From contig VWPU01017639.1 of assembly GCA_013398955.1 (NCBI GenBank), positions 124,001 through 188,000 of the forward strand: a DNA stretch of 64,000 nt, in the 5' to 3' direction. The DNA is from Callaeas wilsoni (lineage: Eukaryota; Chordata; Aves; Passeriformes; Callaeidae). This document shows, in pieces, positions 61,839 to 64,000 of the stretch (positions within the stretch are counted from its first letter, which is position 1; each line of letters opens with the position of its first letter). A program made the position numbers and the translations under genes. Below the pieces are notes generated by a model that did no database searches, was not told the DNA's origin, and saw nothing but the letters and a program-made list of their open reading frames with translations.

Positions 61839-64000
61839 ATCCCCTCTTATGAAACGGAATATATTTTTAAATGTTTTAAACTCTTTAATCATTATTTCAA
61901 ATGCTATAATGATATAGTGTAGTTTTATTTTAATGTGATACTTTCAGGGTATTATTCTGGCTTTTTTATAAGTTTAGATGTTGTGATGTCTTAGTTTTTT
62001 GTTACCAACATATAATGTTGCATTCTGAAAATATGCTGTCACTTAAATGTGTATGTACTTAATTTGGCAAGGAGACATATGTCTGTGATCACTTAGAAAG
62101 CATAGCAGAAATTACAGTATAAAGAGCAACTGACAGAGTCATTAGGTTTGAACTATTCCTACCTTGTATATCTAAAATAATAACAAAATAATCAGAAACA
62201 CCTCCTTGTTTTCTAGTATATTAGAAGTATATTGTATAAGTGTGATGTGGTGCATGGGAAAAGGTTTATTTTATGCCAGTGCAGCTGTGGTTAGGAAATC
62301 TACTGTATCTGCAGCTTGTGTTATATATAATGCAGCCCAGCAGATCTCTGGCCTTGTAAATATTCCTACTATGCATTACCTTACAACTTCTAATACCATA
62401 ATACTAAGGATCCCTGTGTTGGGTGAAGGCCCTGGTGTACTATTTGCTGTGCAAATGTAGGGAAAAAAAATTACTTCCTATTCCAAAAACCTAGCAATGA
62501 GACAGGGGAAGATGGATGAGGATTAACGGGTTATAAAGGAAAAGAAGAAGAGTGATGATCAGCATCTTAAAGAGGAATCTTGCTGCATCAGTGGCCTGCA
62601 TGTGATAAGCTTTGGGCTGGGTTTTTCTTCGTCTCACAAAATTTATAGCAGTGGAGTTTAACAGAAACTTGCAAAGTTCATAAGGAGAAATAGTAACTGT
62701 AAATGTAGCAGAAAGGTAATTTTGGGTCAGCCTGAAAATCCTCCCAGCTGTGAGGGACAGTGAGCAAGAAAGAGAAGAGTATTTGCTTGCAGATTTGATT
62801 GGAAAGTTGATCACTTTGGCTGGTCATACATACTTGCCAAGAGGTTGAACGATATACTGAATAAAAATTGATAAAAAGTGCAATTTGCCTGGCCTTGAAG
62901 AATGGCACCTGAAATTTGATGTGGCAAAGGAATGAAAACTGGAGGCAGGAGTGAAGGAAGTAGCAGGAAAGAAAGCACTGCAAGGAGAGAGATAAGTTGC
63001 TCAAACCACTGGCTAGAAAAAGAATGATTTTATCAAAGCCAGGGAAGAGATTATTTGAATAATCAATGAAAAGCTGATGAAAGCCAGGACAGAAGATTTA
63101 CATATCAGTTGATAGAGGAGTCTGTATTTCAGTGTTACCAGGAAATAATCTACAAGATTTTAGACTGAGCCTGTTAAAAAGAATGTGAAAATTGTGTTTA
63201 AATATTGCAGAAAGAGCAATGGTACCTGGTAAAAGAGAAAGGAGGTAACAGGGAGAGTTGGGAACACTAGAAAGTTTAAGAACTCTTTTCTAGGCATGTT
63301 GGGCTTGAAACAAAGGCTGGATATATTCAGGTATGTCCCTAGAAGAGACAAATCTTCCTCAATCATTTCTTTTTTCATTAAAGCTAGATTCTACTGTTGA
63401 TAGTCTTATTTAATTCAGATGTCAGATAAGTACTTAACATAATAAATCAGGAGGCTAGAACAAAATCGGGCAGCCCAGCAAACTTTCATCTGTCTCATGC
63501 AGTATGCTAAGTAGTGTGTTATGATAGATAAAGTGGACAGGAAAGGCCATGATAAAATGACATGTTTATTCTTCATATCATCAAAGCCCATGGGAGGAAT
63601 TTTTTCCAGGTTTTGGTTTATTTAGGGAATGGCTGCACAGTCTAATGGAGGTGCACACTTAATGTTTTTCAATAATTTGATTCTAACAGCACAGTTCTTG
63701 AATATTTTGAAGTGGCAGATCTAAGGCTTGGTTGCTGAACGTGTAGAAGCAATGATGGAATGTGTTAAAACCAATTGTTTGCTTCAATGCTAAGGATGGG
63801 CTGAGAGATGCAAGAGTAACATAACTATTTGCTATCATGGAAAATATTTAAAATAATTCCTACAGCCTTACAGGGCACGATGAGATTTTATATATCTATC
63901 TTTTGTGTACACCCAGATGCATGCAATTTCTCTCCCCCTCTTTTTTCCTCTCTGTTTGTATATACACTTACATTGGGAGTTAGTAAAGAAATTCCTGCTA

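Larger units (their letters stand above)
1..64000 (+). other. VTI1A: VTI1A gene body, internal part
   Basis: Three exons read in order on the + strand with canonical splice sites and compatible phases, and their translation matches the middle of VTI1A. The first is KRSRIAYSDEV...SSENQ, the second LIKLREE, the third RAHLLDNTERL...AVET. VTI1A is a Qb-SNARE of the trans-Golgi network and endosomes; it pairs with STX16, STX6 and VAMP4 in endosome-to-TGN transport (family knowledge). Neither the promoter and 5' exons nor the exons for the second half of the SNARE helix and the transmembrane anchor were found by eye. The gene therefore extends past both ends of the window. Very large introns agree with the size of this gene in mammals. 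No other gene was recognised on either strand. Confidence 0.95.
57741..64000 (+). other. Long intron, 3' end of window
   Basis: AT-rich intron. Contains a 24-nt near-palindrome (59916-59939), TA and CTAT microsatellites (60947-60994), a 12-bp tandem cluster (61793-61838) and a purine-rich stretch (62460-63400). No VTI1A exon was found, so the intron that starts at 36674 is at least 27.3 kb. Confidence 0.75.

Noticed and set aside
36674..64000. Next VTI1A exon (rest of the SNARE helix) or a TCF7L2 exon
   Set aside because: I looked for the expected continuation (beginning with QIGQEM) after an acceptor and found none; nor any HMG-box-like sequence.
1..64000. tRNA, rRNA, CRISPR or prokaryotic operon features
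   Set aside because: No cloverleaf with A/B boxes, no spaced direct-repeat array and no dense coding. The sequence is vertebrate intron.

Overview
This is vertebrate nuclear DNA and almost certainly avian. It is AT-rich and intronic, with no bacterial-style gene packing. It carries CR1 retroposons, including one whose sequence and 3' end look like the CR1 families of birds, plus one very old amniote CR1/L3-type relic. No virus, plasmid, CRISPR array or tRNA/rRNA gene is visible.

The whole window appears to lie inside one gene on the + strand: VTI1A, the Qb-SNARE 'vesicle transport through interaction with t-SNAREs 1A'. Three coding exons can be read directly with correct splice sites: 25284-25361 (26 codons), 31741-31761 (a 21-nt in-frame microexon encoding LIKLREE) and 36589-36673 (28 codons plus one base). 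Together they encode the linker after the N-terminal three-helix domain and the start of the SNARE helix. The microexon corresponds to the seven-residue insert of the brain isoform Vti1a-beta. Because it is in frame on both sides, including or skipping it keeps the protein open. The first coding exons, the rest of the SNARE motif and the membrane anchor are not in the window. The flanking introns are at least 25.3 kb (upstream) and 27.3 kb (downstream).

Layout: 1-25283 is intron with a 40-bp CA microsatellite (3547-3586), an old CR1/L3 relic (7889-8775) and perfect short tandem duplications (15833-15882; 24027-24174). 25362-36588 is the exon-rich part and also holds three CpG-retaining, non-repetitive blocks (29200-30560, 33600-34440, 35258-35580) that look like conserved regulatory DNA. 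36674-64000 is a long intron with two avian CR1 copies (38518-39016 on +; 46591-46874 on -), a 62-bp perfect tandem duplication (41460-41583), two further candidate regulatory blocks (53330-53630; 57170-57740) and several palindromes.

The open reading frames elsewhere are short and random-looking; none shows a recognisable domain or a splice-compatible context. I found no evidence of a novel protein-coding system. The most interesting material is the regulated microexon and the candidate intronic enhancers. Their conservation is inferred from base composition and motif content and has not been tested by alignment.
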